From Nannocystis pusilla (GTDB lineage: Bacteria > Myxococcota_A > Polyangia > Nannocystales > Nannocystaceae), in NCBI RefSeq assembly GCF_026626665.1, contig NZ_JAPNKE010000002.1, positions 5,681,168 to 5,745,167 on the forward strand: a stretch of 64,000 nucleotides of DNA. The letters are read 5' to 3'. A program made the translations under genes and the position numbers. Of the stretch, positions 31,078 to 40,621 are shown in pieces. The notes beneath the pieces were generated by a model. The model did not search any database. It had not been told where the DNA came from and saw only the letters and a list, made by a program, of their open reading frames with translations. Every line of letters begins with the position of its first letter. Position 1 is the stretch's first letter.

Positions 31078-31991
31078 TCACCGCCGCGGCAGCAGCGTCA
31101 GCGCTCGCCCGGGCTGCAGCGCGTCCACCGGCTCCTGCGCCGCGGGACGCGGCACCAGGCGGGGCCGGAACCCGGCCTGTTGCGGCGCCGTCGTCGGCGG
31201 CGGCAGCTGCGGGGGCTGCGCGGGGGTCGGCGGAGGAGCGCTCATCGGCGGCGCGGTCGTGTCCGGCGCGGGCGCGGTCGTGTTCGGCGCCGGCGCCGGC
31301 GCGATCGACGGACCCGGCGCCGGATACGGCTGTGCTCCTCGATGCGCGTGTTGGCGTCCTCGGTGAGGATGTAGCCCTCGGCGTCGACCGCGGCGTCGGC
31401 CGGCGGGATGTAGTCGCCGTTGGGCGTCAGCAGCCCGAGGCGCATCCCCAGGCTGTCGTTGTAGATGTTGACCGCCCGCGCGTAGCCCTTCTCGGCCCGG
31501 CGGTAGTACACGCCGGCCGCGATCGCCAGGCCCACGGTCGCCAGGACGCTGCCCAGCATCACCCCGTTGGCGCCGTTCAACTTCTGGAAGTCGAAGCCTT
31601 CGCGGGCGGTCGCCGCCCCGCTGGCGATGAACAGCAGGCCGGTCACCGCGCCCAGCGCGGCCAGGATCCGCGAGCGGCGCAGCTCCTTGTAGGGCAGCGC
31701 CTCCGCGCTGTTCTTCTCGGAGCGGAGGATCGCGTCGAGCGACTGCCAGCTGCGCTTGGTCGACAGCGGGTGCAGGCCCTTGGTGTAGCGGGTGCCCTGC
31801 GGCTCCTCGTGGCGGAAGATCCAGTTCTCCTTGAGCGCCTTCTCGCGCTCGGCGCGATCCTTGATCGTCTCGAGCTTGGCGAAGTCGGTCGGCTGGAGCT
31901 GCGGCGTCAGCGACATGCACCCGCTCACGCAGAGGCACAGCGCGAGGACCAGAGGCGAGGGTCTGCGGGCGGGATTCACGTCGGCACTCAC
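31078..31991 (-). CDS. Proline-rich lipoprotein with internal TM segments (frameshift near 31335)
   Basis: About 304 codons, likely starting at GTG 31991 (no ATG fits; GTG 31979 is the alternative). The signal peptide ends in a lipobox (LCLCVSGC). Next comes a charged helical segment (TDFAKLETIKDRAEREKALKENWIF) and two hydrophobic helices (AALGAVTGLLFIASGAAT and VMLGSVLATVGLAIAAGVYY), then NIYNDSLGMRLGLL. After the frameshift near 31335 the tail is Pro/Thr/Ala-rich (APNTTAPAPDTTAPP). A lipoprotein with two extra TM helices and a disordered tail is typical of uncharacterised myxobacterial envelope proteins. No function is assigned. Confidence 0.65.
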
Positions 31992-32117
31992 GCTAGCACG
32001 GACCGCCGGCGCTGCTAAGAGCCCGCAAGCCGCGCGAGCCTGCCCGGGGGTCCGTTCGCTGCACCCACGCACCGCCGCCGCGACGCGAACTTCGGGTCTC
32101 GGCGAGGCCTGCGGGTG

Positions 32118-34568
32118 TCACGACCCCAGGTGCGCAACCCGCCGCAGATCCGCGTCCTGGGCCGTCCTGGCGGCGGGCGACGCATCGACCACCGGCTCCC
32201 GAGCGGGCGTCGCGGCTCGGCCGGCCCCATGCAGCGCTGCTGCCTTGCGGGCCCGACGTCCGATGGCGTTCCGGTGATCGACCGCCCGCTGGACCAGCTC
32301 CGGGTCCCCGGGCGCTGCCAGCGTCCGCGCCATCGCTCCGGCCAGCGCCGGCATCGTCAGCACGTCGACGAGGTTGTGGCCGACCACGCGGCGCACCGCC
32401 TCGCGGGCCCGGGCCTCGTGCGGCTCGCGGAGCGCCGTCCAGAACACCTCCGGGATCGCCCGCCCCGCGATGTCGCCGTACCGCTGCACGCCGAGCTGCG
32501 TCTGCTCGAGCGTCGTCAGGCGGCAGTCGGGCCCGCGCCCGCGCCACAGCCGGCGCGCGACCGGCAGCAGGTCGAGGTGCGTCCCCGCGAACGCGTCGGT
32601 CGCGAGCCCGCACCGCCGCAGCCGCCCGCGCAGCAGCGGCAGGTCGAAGCTGGCGCCGTTGAACGTCACCAGCGGCCCGCCGAGCGCCCGCACCCGCGCC
32701 TCGAGGTCGGCCAGCAGCGCCACCTCGCCCGACAGCTGCGTCAGCAGCCACTGCTCGATCTGCCAGTGGTCGCCGTCCAGCGTCGCCAGCCCGACCACGA
32801 ACGCCACCGTGCCCGCTCCGTGCCCGAGCCCGGTCGACTCGAGGTCGAGGAAACGTGCCCGCTCGGACATGTCCCTTTCAACATGTCCATACAAACACGT
32901 GAACGCCGCCTGCCACTCCGCCGGCCCCGGCAGCTCGAGCCCGCGCCCGCCGAGCAGCGGCGGCCGGGCGCCGCGACACGGCCACCGCGTCACCTCGTGC
33001 ACGAACCCCATCCCCGCCTCGCCCCGCGGCAGCGTCGGCGCCGCCCGCTCGTCCTGAAACCGCACCATCCGCCGCCACAGCGCCGGCCGCTCGCAGACGG
33101 AGGCCGGCCCCGACTGCCCTGACCCGACCTCGTCGCCAGGCCAGTGGCCGAGCGTGCCCGCCGGCCGCCTCGCTGCTCCATCGCACCGCATCTCAGCCGC
33201 CCCCTCGCCCCGCTGCAGCGCTGGTCCGCTCGCACCTCGCCCCTTCAGCTCGCCCCGCGAGCCAGCGTCGACCCTCAGGTCGCCGCTCGCCGCAACCTCG
33301 CCCGCCCCTCGCGGCCCGACCTCGCTCCGCACGTCCGCGCTGGCCCTCAGCTCGCCGCTCGCCGCAACCTCGCCCGCCCCTCGCGGCCCGACCTCGCCCC
33401 GCACGTCCGCTCCGCCCCGCAGCTCACCGCTGGCCGCTGCCCTGCTCGCCCCTCGCGGCCCGACCTCGCCCCGCACGTCCGCTCCGCCCCGCAGCTCACC
33501 GCTGGCCGCTGCCCTGCTCACCCCTCGCGGCCCGACCTCGCCCCGCACGTCCGCTCCGCCCCGCACTACACCGCTGGCCGCTGCCCTGCCCGCCCCTCGC
33601 GGCCCGACCTCGCCCCGCACGTCCGCTCCGCCCCGCAGCTCACCGCTGGCCGCTGCCCTGCTCACCCCTCGCGGCACGACCTCGCCCCGCACGTGGGGCT
33701 GCGACTCGCCGCTCACCGCGACGCTGCCCGCACCTTGCGGCCCGCCCCACGCCTCACCGCTCCCCGCCGCCCTGCTCGCACCTCGCGGCCCGACCTCGCC
33801 CCGCACGTGAGGCTGAGACTCGCCGCTCACCGCGACCTCGCTCGCGCCTCGCGGCCCGGCCTCGCCCCGCCCTCCCGCACCGGCCGGGAGCTCCGGACGC
33901 CGGCCACGCTCGCTCTCGGCGCGTGAGACGCCCCCCACGGAGCCCCGCCCCGCCGGGTTCGCTCGCGGCTCGGGGTACGTCACCGTCGACTCCGAGAGGA
34001 TCTGCCAGTCACTCGCGGACGCCTTCGGTCGGGTCGGCCGCGAGCGATGCGACCACAGGACGTAGACCCCCGAGACCCACGGATCGATCCGCCGCGCCTC
34101 ACCGCGGGGCGTCTCTCGCGGAGCCTGCCCTGCTTGAGGCAAGACCGATCCCCGACTCGCAGCAGCGCTCGTCGGGACATCCTCCGAAGACCCGCCCGCT
34201 CGCAAACCACTCCGCTCGGTCAGCCCCGCCGAGCGCGCCGCCAGCGACGAGCGCTCCGGTCCAGGCGAACCACTGACCCGATGCTCTCGCGGCGCCAGCG
34301 CACGTCCACCTGCCTCTCGAGTCAGGTTTGCCTCCCGGCTCCGTGCAGCAGAACCGGGGCCCTCCGCCGAAGCTGCCCCGCGCGGACCACTCCGCCCCAT
34401 CTCTGTCCGCTCGGGCAGCCGCCCCTCGCCCGAGCCCGGCGTCCCCGACGAGCTCGGCAGCGCCGCAGCCTCGTTCGGCCCGCCGCTCTCAGCGGAGCTC
34501 TTCTCGCCGTCCTCACCCAGCCCGCGACCGCCGAGCGCCCGCTCGAACCGCCGCAGCAGTGAGCTCAC
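32118..34568 (-). CDS. mrfB: MrfB (YprB-like) DEDD 3'-5' exonuclease with long repetitive N-terminal region
   Basis: 816 residues from GTG 34568, which overlaps the mrfA stop (GTGA). The nuclease domain is the C-terminal third: FLDLESTGLG (acidic pair of motif I), LVTFNGASFDLPLL (motif II Asp) and VGHNLVDVLTM (motif III), the RNase H-like layout of YprB/MrfB. In Bacillus, MrfA and MrfB act together in repair of mitomycin C damage independently of UvrABC; the same pairing here supports that role. The N-terminal region of about 550 residues is low complexity with 24-residue repeats (VRGEVGPRGASRAAASGELR-type). The junction to the nuclease domain (FTCLYGHVERDMSERARF) is encoded by a 4-core phased palindrome array. 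Confidence 0.8.
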   Translation of the reverse strand: MSSLLRRFERALGGRGLGEDGEKSSAESGGPNEAAALPSSSGTPGSGEGRLPERTEMGRSGPRGAASAEGPGSAARSREANLTREAGGRALAPREHRVSGSPGPERSSLAARSAGLTERSGLRAGGSSEDVPTSAAASRGSVLPQAGQAPRETPRGEARRIDPWVSGVYVLWSHRSRPTRPKASASDWQILSESTVTYPEPRANPAGRGSVGGVSRAESERGRRPELPAGAGGRGEAGPRGASEVAVSGESQPHVRGEVGPRGASRAAGSGEAWGGPQGAGSVAVSGESQPHVRGEVVPRGVSRAAASGELRGGADVRGEVGPRGAGRAAASGVVRGGADVRGEVGPRGVSRAAASGELRGGADVRGEVGPRGASRAAASGELRGGADVRGEVGPRGAGEVAASGELRASADVRSEVGPRGAGEVAASGDLRVDAGSRGELKGRGASGPALQRGEGAAEMRCDGAARRPAGTLGHWPGDEVGSGQSGPASVCERPALWRRMVRFQDERAAPTLPRGEAGMGFVHEVTRWPCRGARPPLLGGRGLELPGPAEWQAAFTCLYGHVERDMSERARFLDLESTGLGHGAGTVAFVVGLATLDGDHWQIEQWLLTQLSGEVALLADLEARVRALGGPLVTFNGASFDLPLLRGRLRRCGLATDAFAGTHLDLLPVARRLWRGRGPDCRLTTLEQTQLGVQRYGDIAGRAIPEVFWTALREPHEARAREAVRRVVGHNLVDVLTMPALAGAMARTLAAPGDPELVQRAVDHRNAIGRRARKAAALHGAGRAATPAREPVVDASPAARTAQDADLRRVAHLGS
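32854..32899. repeat. 14-bp-phased array inside mrfB
   Basis: Cores CGTG 32854, CATG 32868, CATG 32882 and CACG 32896, exactly 14 bp apart. They lie between the repetitive N-terminal region and the first catalytic motif, and remain open in frame although 14 is not a multiple of 3. Confidence 0.8.
33257..33810. repeat. 72-bp tandem repeats in mrfB
   Basis: The word GCACGTCCGCTCC occurs at 33401, 33473, 33545 and 33617, an exact 72-bp (24-codon) period, with diverged copies on both sides. It encodes a Gly/Ala/Arg-rich linker. Confidence 0.88.
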
Positions 34569-37285
34569 GCCGCGCCTCGCAGGCGGTCGCGCAGCGCCAT
34601 CAACAGCGCCATCGCATCGGCGCGGAGGCTCTCGCGCGGCTGCGGGGTCGGGCGCGGCGGCGTGTGGTTGGCCCCCGGGAGCGACTGCATCGCCGCGATC
34701 CGGCTCGCCAGCCCCTTGAGCCCCGGCGACTCCGCCGGCACCGACCGCACCGCCTCACCGCCGTGGCTCCCCAGCGGCTCGCCCACGCCTTGCACCCCCA
34801 GGCAGGTCGGACAGCCCCGCGCGCAGCGGCAGCCCGACACCGCCGCGATCACCCGCTCGAACAGCTCGGCCCCGAGCGCGTACGCCTGCGACGCCAGCCC
34901 CGCCCCGCCCGGCAGGTTGTCGTAGACCAGCAGGCACGGCGCCGCCCCGGCCTGCATCACCGAGTCGGTCGACACCCGGCCGCCGCGGCCCGCGATCACC
35001 GGCGCCCACGAGCCGGCCTCGGCCGTGCCCGCCACCACCGCGTGGCCGAGGTCGTGGACGTCGCACATCAGCAGCATCGCCGCGCAGTGGTGGACCGCGT
35101 GGCCGATCGCCAGCGCTGCTGCCGCGCGCCGGCCCGGGTCGGGCACCAGCGACAGCGCCCACTCCCCGAACGTGAAGTGCACCGCCAGCGTGTGCAGCTC
35201 GAGGTCGGGCAGGTGGACCGGCCCGGCGCCCACGTTCTCGTGGGTGCGGAAGCGCAGCTTCTTGAAGCCCGGCACCGTGCGGACCAGGTGGGCGTAGCCG
35301 AGCCCGCGGCCGCGCGGCGGGTCCGACGCGATCGGCTCGACCAGGCGCACCTTCACCTGGGAGATCGCCTCGGTGTAGTAGGTCGCCTTGACCTCGCGGA
35401 CGTACGCCTTGCGCGGCTGCCAGTCGAGGCGCAGCACCTCGTAGGTCGTGCCCTCTACCGAGTAGATCGCGCCCGGATGGAGGTAGAGCGGCCCGTCCTC
35501 GAAGTCGACCTCGGCCAGCAGCCGCCCGTCGCTCGCCAGCCCGGGGGCCACCTCGAGCACCGTGAAGTTCTCCTCGAGCCCGCCGCGGAGGTCGACCTTG
35601 TCGGCCGGGAACGCGTCGCCGATCGTGAAGTAGCGCGCCGCCCCGTCGGCTCCGCGCTCCCCGTGCAGCGCCCCGCGCTCGGCCAGGTACGCCAGCGCCG
35701 GCCCGATCTCCCCCGCCGCGATGCCCGGGTACACCACCGTCTCCGGCGCCTCGCCGGGCGGCAGCGTGATCGGCAGCTCGTAGGCCGCGCAGCGCAGGTG
35801 CGGGATCAGGATCTCCGGGTTGTCGGGGTCGACCTGCGCCCGCTCCGGCGGCTCGTCGAACAGGAACGACGGCGTCGCCGCGATGAACTGGTCGAGCGGG
35901 TCGGACGACAGCACCAGCGCCGTCAGCGACGGCGACAGCCGCCGGCCCGCGCGACCCGAGCGCTGCAGCGTCGCCGCCCGCGTGCCCGGGTAACCCGCCA
36001 GCACCACCGCGTCGAGCCCGCCGATGTCCATCCCCAGCTCGAGCGCGTGGGTGGTCGCCACCACCTGGGCCTCGCCGTCCTGCAGCGCCTGTTCGACCTC
36101 GCGCCGGCGCTCCGGCAGGTAGCCGCCGCGGTAGCCGCGGATCTTCTTCTTCGCCAGCTCGGCGCGGGCCTGCGCCGCCGCGTCCATCCCGACCGGCTCG
36201 CCGGGCGTCACCCCGGCCTCGTCCTCGCGGAGGTAGCGGGTCAGCAGCTCGACCGCCTTGCGCGTGCGGCAGAACGCCAGCGTCGCCACGCCCGCCTCGC
36301 GGAACACCGACGTGACCGCGCGGGTGACCTTGAGGTAGTCGCGGCGCACGCCGGTCGCCGGGTCGACGACCTTGGGGTTCAGGACCACGAACGTGCGCGG
36401 CCCGGTGGGCGCCCCGTCGCGGTCGACCAGCACGAAGTCGGGCCGGCCGGTGACCGCGGCCGCCAGCTCGCGCGGGTTGTGGATCGTCGCCGAGCAGCAG
36501 ATGACGGTCGGCCGCGCCCCGTGGTACGCGCACACCCGCCACAGCCGGCGCAGCACGTTGGCCACGTGGCTGCCGAACACCCCGCGGTACATGTGCAGCT
36601 CGTCGAGCACGACGTAGCGCAGCTCGGCCAGGAGCGGCGCCCAGCGGTCGTGGTGCGGCAGGATCCCGCGGTGCAGCATGTCCGGGTTGGTCGCCACCAC
36701 GTGGGCCCGGGTGCGGGCCGCCTTGCGCTCCTCCGGCGGTGTGTCACCGTCGTAGGCGCCGGCGCCGATGAGCCCCGGCCCCACCTCGGCCGCCAGCGCG
36801 CGCAGGCTCCGGACCTGGTCGCGCGCCAGCGCCTTGGTCGGGAACAGCAGCAGCGCTCGCGCCCGCGAGTCGTCGAGCGCCGCCTGGACGATCGGCGCGT
36901 GGAAGCACAGCGACTTGCCCGACGCCGTCGAGGTCGCCAGCACCACGTCTTGCCCGCCGCGGGCCGCCGCGATGGCCTCGGCCTGGTGCGTGTACGGCCG
37001 CGTCACGCCTCGCTTCGCCAGCGCGGACAGCAGCCGGTCGTCGAAGCCCGCCGGCCAATCCGCGTAGCTGCCGGCGCGCGCGGCGACCTCGTGCTGGGCC
37101 ACGACGTCGGCGTGGCGACCCTGACAGAGCTGCTCGCGAATCGCGTTCAGCCGGGCGCCATCCAACCCAATCGGTAAAACATCAGGCTCCCCCGCGGCGG
37201 TTGAGGTACGTTCTAGACCGCTCGAACGTGCCTCTGTCTGAAGGAGGGAGCGCGCGCGGGGAAAGCCTGAAGAGTGCTCTAGCAT
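34565..37285 (-). CDS. mrfA: MrfA (YprA-like) DEXH helicase with C-terminal four-cysteine DUF1998 domain
   Basis: About 906 residues from ATG 37285 (MLEHSSGFPRA). Superfamily 2 motifs: Q-like YTHQAEAI, motif I STASGKSLCF, TNPDMLH, motif II LDELHMYRG, SATIHNP, and in the second RecA domain ATTHALELGMDIGG and QRSGRAGRR. The C-terminus has the DUF1998 cysteine cluster GCRCARGCPTCLG (C-x-C-x3-C-x2-C). This is the MrfA/YprA architecture; MrfA unwinds DNA 3' to 5' and is needed with MrfB to survive mitomycin C. Its TGA overlaps the mrfB GTG, so the two are translationally coupled. ORF sequence upstream of ATG 37285 lacks family similarity. Confidence 0.9.
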   Translation of the reverse strand: MLEHSSGFPRARSLLQTEARSSGLERTSTAAGEPDVLPIGLDGARLNAIREQLCQGRHADVVAQHEVAARAGSYADWPAGFDDRLLSALAKRGVTRPYTHQAEAIAAARGGQDVVLATSTASGKSLCFHAPIVQAALDDSRARALLLFPTKALARDQVRSLRALAAEVGPGLIGAGAYDGDTPPEERKAARTRAHVVATNPDMLHRGILPHHDRWAPLLAELRYVVLDELHMYRGVFGSHVANVLRRLWRVCAYHGARPTVICCSATIHNPRELAAAVTGRPDFVLVDRDGAPTGPRTFVVLNPKVVDPATGVRRDYLKVTRAVTSVFREAGVATLAFCRTRKAVELLTRYLREDEAGVTPGEPVGMDAAAQARAELAKKKIRGYRGGYLPERRREVEQALQDGEAQVVATTHALELGMDIGGLDAVVLAGYPGTRAATLQRSGRAGRRLSPSLTALVLSSDPLDQFIAATPSFLFDEPPERAQVDPDNPEILIPHLRCAAYELPITLPPGEAPETVVYPGIAAGEIGPALAYLAERGALHGERGADGAARYFTIGDAFPADKVDLRGGLEENFTVLEVAPGLASDGRLLAEVDFEDGPLYLHPGAIYSVEGTTYEVLRLDWQPRKAYVREVKATYYTEAISQVKVRLVEPIASDPPRGRGLGYAHLVRTVPGFKKLRFRTHENVGAGPVHLPDLELHTLAVHFTFGEWALSLVPDPGRRAAAALAIGHAVHHCAAMLLMCDVHDLGHAVVAGTAEAGSWAPVIAGRGGRVSTDSVMQAGAAPCLLVYDNLPGGAGLASQAYALGAELFERVIAAVSGCRCARGCPTCLGVQGVGEPLGSHGGEAVRSVPAESPGLKGLASRIAAMQSLPGANHTPPRPTPQPRESLRADAMALLMALRDRLRGAA

Positions 37286-37958
37286 CGTTGCCCAGGAAGC
37301 GTTGCACTGAACACTTGCTGGGTAGCTACATCCGTTCAGGATCCCCGTCAAGCACTTTGCCGGCCCGCAGAGCGGCCGCTATGCCGAGCAGAAACAGCTT
37401 TTGGGCGCGTGCGGCGCTCACGCAGGCCGATCCGGCCTCTCTGGCGCAGAGGCCGCAGAGCACAACATGCGGGCGAATCGAGCAGATCTCTCCCGCATCG
37501 GACGCGACGCCGCAAACAGCGCGGTGATTCTGCACCATGCCGATGGGCCCTCGATGGGGGCGCTCCCATTGGGAGTCACTGGCTGATTCGCATCGTCTCG
37601 TCCGGTGTCCGCGAAGCGATGGACCGGGGACCGAGACTGACGCGGGTTCTTCCGACGTCTTGCGCGAGCTTCTGCCGTCCTGCTTCCGCGACTCCTTCGA
37701 GATCTTCTCCGAGCTTTACGAGCTTCGAGTGCGTCCCGCCGTTCGTCTCGTTCGCTTCCTCTTCGGAACCGCTTCCGCTTCGGAAGCTCGAGGTGACGAC
37801 GATCGGTGCGCGCGCCGAAAGACGACCGCGCCTTCAGAGCATCGATCACCTCCCGCACTTCGTCAAGGCGCGGGGAAAATTCCGGCGTCGAATCTCGCGA
37901 CGCCGTCAGTCGGGCGACGACACATCGCGAACGTCGCCCGGAGTTTCCGAGAAGCTCG
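37286..37958. other. Lower-GC gap with no supportable gene
   Basis: About 670 bp that looks less GC-rich than its flanks. Short frames exist on both strands; the most protein-like is minus 37326-37538 with two Cys pairs (ICSIRPHVVLCGLCARE), but no family is recognised. It could be decayed or recently acquired DNA. No tRNA is seen. Confidence 0.4.
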
Positions 37959-39872
37959 CTACAGGTGGTCGAGGTCGAGGCCGCCGACCACCCAGTAGCT
38001 GCCGAAGTCCTGCAGGCCGTAGACGCCGATGCCGACGCGGTCGCTGCCGACGATGGTGTGGTTGCCGTCGCTGAGCGGGCCGGCGTCCAGCTTCACGCGG
38101 GCCAGCGAGTAGCCGGTCATCCCGATCTGCACCGGCGCGAGCACCGGCTGGCCGTCGACCGACACCGTCGTGCCGTTCTTGAGGATGATGTCGACGAAGT
38201 TGCTCTCCCAGGTCGGGGGGGCGTGGAACAGGTAGTCCTTGCGGTACTGCTCGGTGGCGGTGGCCAGCAGCATCGACGGGTCGGCCTCGCCGAAGCCGCC
38301 GCCCTGGCCGACCATGTACTGCGCGACCATGAACCGCTTGTCGGCCGACACCTTGAAGCGGGCGGTCGTCGACACCAGCTCGACGAAGTCGCCGGCCTTG
38401 GCGAGGACCTTCGGCACCCCCTGGTCGGGCACGAAGGTCAGCGTGGTGTTCGGCTCGGCCGCGATAAACCGCACGACCTGGCCGTGGTCGGGCGTCCCGT
38501 CGGGGGACTGGCCCGGCGGCACGACGATGTACTCCTTCGCCAGCGCCTCGTAGGGGAACATCGCCTCCTCGAGGTGATCGCAGGCGTCGACGCCCGTGGG
38601 CACGTTGGTGCACTTGTGCCCGGCGATGACCTGGACCGGCTTGTCGGCGCTGACCCCGGTGCCGGTGAGGTCGCCGCCGGCGGCGGTGGCCACCTGCAGG
38701 ACATCGCCGGCGTTCAGCACCACCACCCCGGTGCCGTCGGCCGCGACACCCCCGCCCGCCTGCACCTTGTTGCCCGTCGCCGACGGCGCCAGCGTCACCG
38801 TGGTCCCGTCCTCGCGCGCGGTCACGGCGTAGAAGCCGGGGTAGTTCAGCTGGGGGAAGTGCGGGTACGAGGCGACCACGTAGTCGCCGGTCCACGCGTT
38901 GACCGGCAGCAGCAGCGACGCGTCGTTGGTCGCCGACGCATAAAGAAGATTGTACTGGTAGACCGTGACCGGGCGGTCGCTGCGCAGGCGGTAGGCTCCT
39001 TCGGCCACCACCGCCGAGGGCCCGGACCCCTTCGTGAGCGCCGGGATCCACGGCAGCGTGATCGCCTTGACGCTCTTGGCGGCGACCGTCTCCTCCTTGA
39101 TCAGCATCGCCCCGCGCGTGACCGTGATCGCCGCGGGCACGTCGGCGGTGTTGGCGACCACCGCCGCGAACACCTTCGTGCCGCTGTTGTACGAGTCGTG
39201 CTGTAGCGTGATGGTCGGGTAGTAGTCACAACCGATGTAGTTGAGCTGCAGGTTCTCGATGACGCAGGCGCCGTCGCACAGCCCGATGTCCGGGTTGCAG
39301 GAGATCCCCTGGAGCTCGTCGCAGTCCTCGACCACCTCGCTCGACAGGCCGTCCGAAGCGCACTTCATGGCCACGTCGCCCTCGCAGAACGGCGCGTCGG
39401 GCACGCACGCCAGACAGCCGACGCCGGGTTCGCAGGCGGCCTCGCACGGCTCGCTGCTCTCGAACCCGCCCATCCCGTCGCACACCTTGGCCTCGCCGCC
39501 CTCGCACACGACCTCGCCCTGCATGCACGGCGGCGGCGGCTCGGTTCCGCTCTCGCTGTCGGTCGCCGTCTCGCTGCCCGACATCGTCTCGACGCCCATC
39601 GTCGTCGTGCTCTCGGTCGAGCTCTCGGTCGTCGTCGACGTCGGCGCGCTCGTCCCGGTCATCCCCATCGTCGTGATGGTCTCGGCGCCGGTCTCGGTGG
39701 TCGTCGGCGGCGCCTCGCTGGTGCCCGTGGCGGTGCCCGTGTCCGTCGTCGCCGCCGTCAGCTCGACCGTCGTCACGCCGGTCGTCGTCGCCGAGGCCAT
39801 CATCCCCTCCGACGAACCACACCCCGACACCACCGCACCCAACCCCACGATAATCAGCCCAGACCGCAGCAT
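37959..39872 (-). CDS. IgGFc-binding-like surface lipoprotein with Thr-rich linker
   Basis: About 637 residues from ATG 39872 (GTG 39881 is an alternative). Signal peptide with lipobox VSGC, then a Thr/Ser-rich linker of about 90 residues (TTTGVTTVELTAATTDTGTA), a Cys-rich region with about 14 Cys (PCMQGEVVCEGGEAKVCDGMGGF, GISCNPDIGLCDG), and a large beta-rich domain with PVTVYQYNLLYAS, NDASLLLPVNAW, DYVVASYPHF, FYAVTAREDGTTVTL and KPVQVIAGHKCTNVP. This region matches the IgGFc-binding protein N-terminal domain known from animal mucins and many myxobacteria. A role in surface adhesion or cell recognition is inferred. It is divergent from the TetR gene. Confidence 0.82.
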   Translation of the reverse strand: MLRSGLIIVGLGAVVSGCGSSEGMMASATTTGVTTVELTAATTDTGTATGTSEAPPTTTETGAETITTMGMTGTSAPTSTTTESSTESTTTMGVETMSGSETATDSESGTEPPPPCMQGEVVCEGGEAKVCDGMGGFESSEPCEAACEPGVGCLACVPDAPFCEGDVAMKCASDGLSSEVVEDCDELQGISCNPDIGLCDGACVIENLQLNYIGCDYYPTITLQHDSYNSGTKVFAAVVANTADVPAAITVTRGAMLIKEETVAAKSVKAITLPWIPALTKGSGPSAVVAEGAYRLRSDRPVTVYQYNLLYASATNDASLLLPVNAWTGDYVVASYPHFPQLNYPGFYAVTAREDGTTVTLAPSATGNKVQAGGGVAADGTGVVVLNAGDVLQVATAAGGDLTGTGVSADKPVQVIAGHKCTNVPTGVDACDHLEEAMFPYEALAKEYIVVPPGQSPDGTPDHGQVVRFIAAEPNTTLTFVPDQGVPKVLAKAGDFVELVSTTARFKVSADKRFMVAQYMVGQGGGFGEADPSMLLATATEQYRKDYLFHAPPTWESNFVDIILKNGTTVSVDGQPVLAPVQIGMTGYSLARVKLDAGPLSDGNHTIVGSDRVGIGVYGLQDFGSYWVVGGLDLDHL

Positions 39873-39898
39873 AGCGGCCACTGTATCACGGCGTTTGC

Positions 39899-39918
39899 AT
39901 TTGTACGCGCGTACAAAT
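39899..39918. promoter_or_regulatory. 20-bp perfect palindrome, probable TetR operator
   Basis: ATTTGTACGC (39899-39908) and GCGTACAAAT (39909-39918) form an uninterrupted perfect palindrome between the IgGFc-like gene and the tetR gene (46 bp before its ATG). A second weaker dyad, TTACACAGGTGTGCAA, lies near 39935. AT-rich ends and position suggest autoregulation by the TetR protein; control of the divergent gene is possible. Confidence 0.75.
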
Positions 39919-39964
39919 TCCGCTCGACTTGCTTACACAGGTGTGCAAAGTATCTGGAGTGCGC

Positions 39965-40618
39965 ATGGCGAGCTCGGGCGAGGCGAAAACCACCCCAGAC
40001 GGTCGCGAGGAGCGGGGCGACCGAACCGCGCAGGCGCTGCTCGCAGCGGCGCGCTCGGCGTTCTCGCGCGGCGGCTACGCGGCCGCTTCGGTGCGGGACA
40101 TCGCGCGCGCCGCCGGCGTCAACCCGGCGCTCGTCCGCTATCACTTCGGCAGCAAAGAGGGCCTCTATCGCAAGGTCATCGACGAGGCGATGAGCGGCCT
40201 GCGGACGCGGCTGCTCGCGGCGTTTCACCAGGCCGGGGCGCCGCGCGAGCGGATCCATCGGGTCATCGGCGCCTACCTCGACCACCTCGCGCAGGAGCGC
40301 GACTTCCCGCGGCTGATCCAGCGCGCGCTCCTCAACAACGACCCGCACCTGCGCCGCGTCGCCCACGAATATCTGCACCCGCTGGTCGACACGCTCAAGC
40401 CGTTCGTCGGCCGGCGGGTCGCTGGCACACTCGGCAGCCTCGAAGAGGTCATCGTCTCGGTGTTCGGGGCCATCATCGCCCCCTTCCTCTACGAGCCGCT
40501 GCTCAACGACCTGTTCCGCCGCGACGTGCTGTCGCCGGCCGCGCTCAAGCGGCGGCGCCGGCACATCGAGGCCCTCGTCGAAATCACCCTGGCCCAGTTG
40601 CTCCCGGAAACGGTCTGA
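39965..40618 (+). CDS. TetR-family transcriptional regulator
   Basis: 217 residues from ATG 39965. The N-terminal helix-turn-helix has AQALLAAARSAFSRGGYAAASVRDIARAAGVNPALVRYHFGSKEGLYRKVIDE, the standard TetR DNA-binding block; the helical C-terminal part (residues about 75-217) forms the ligand/dimerisation domain with HLAQERDFPRLIQRALLN. The ene-reductase gene starts 3 nt after its stop, so the two are cotranscribed and the regulator probably senses a substrate of that enzyme. The palindrome 46 bp upstream is the likely operator. Confidence 0.92.
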   Translation: MASSGEAKTTPDGREERGDRTAQALLAAARSAFSRGGYAAASVRDIARAAGVNPALVRYHFGSKEGLYRKVIDEAMSGLRTRLLAAFHQAGAPRERIHRVIGAYLDHLAQERDFPRLIQRALLNNDPHLRRVAHEYLHPLVDTLKPFVGRRVAGTLGSLEEVIVSVFGAIIAPFLYEPLLNDLFRRDVLSPAALKRRRRHIEALVEITLAQLLPETV

Positions 40619-40621
40619 TTC

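Noticed and set aside
33257..33810. Regular 72-bp repeats that look like a CRISPR array.
   Set aside because: No unique spacers; the whole unit repeats and is a multiple of three, so it is coding tandem repeat sequence in mrfB. No cas genes.
27826..37285. Methyltransferase plus the mrfB nuclease and mrfA helicase as a restriction or defence island.
   Set aside because: mrfA/mrfB are a known repair pair with their own coupling, and a lipoprotein gene and gaps separate them from the methyltransferase.
37418..37858. A 146-codon minus-strand frame in the gap beside mrfA.
   Set aside because: Arg/Ser-rich with no motif and no clear ribosome-binding site; comparable frames exist on the other strand.
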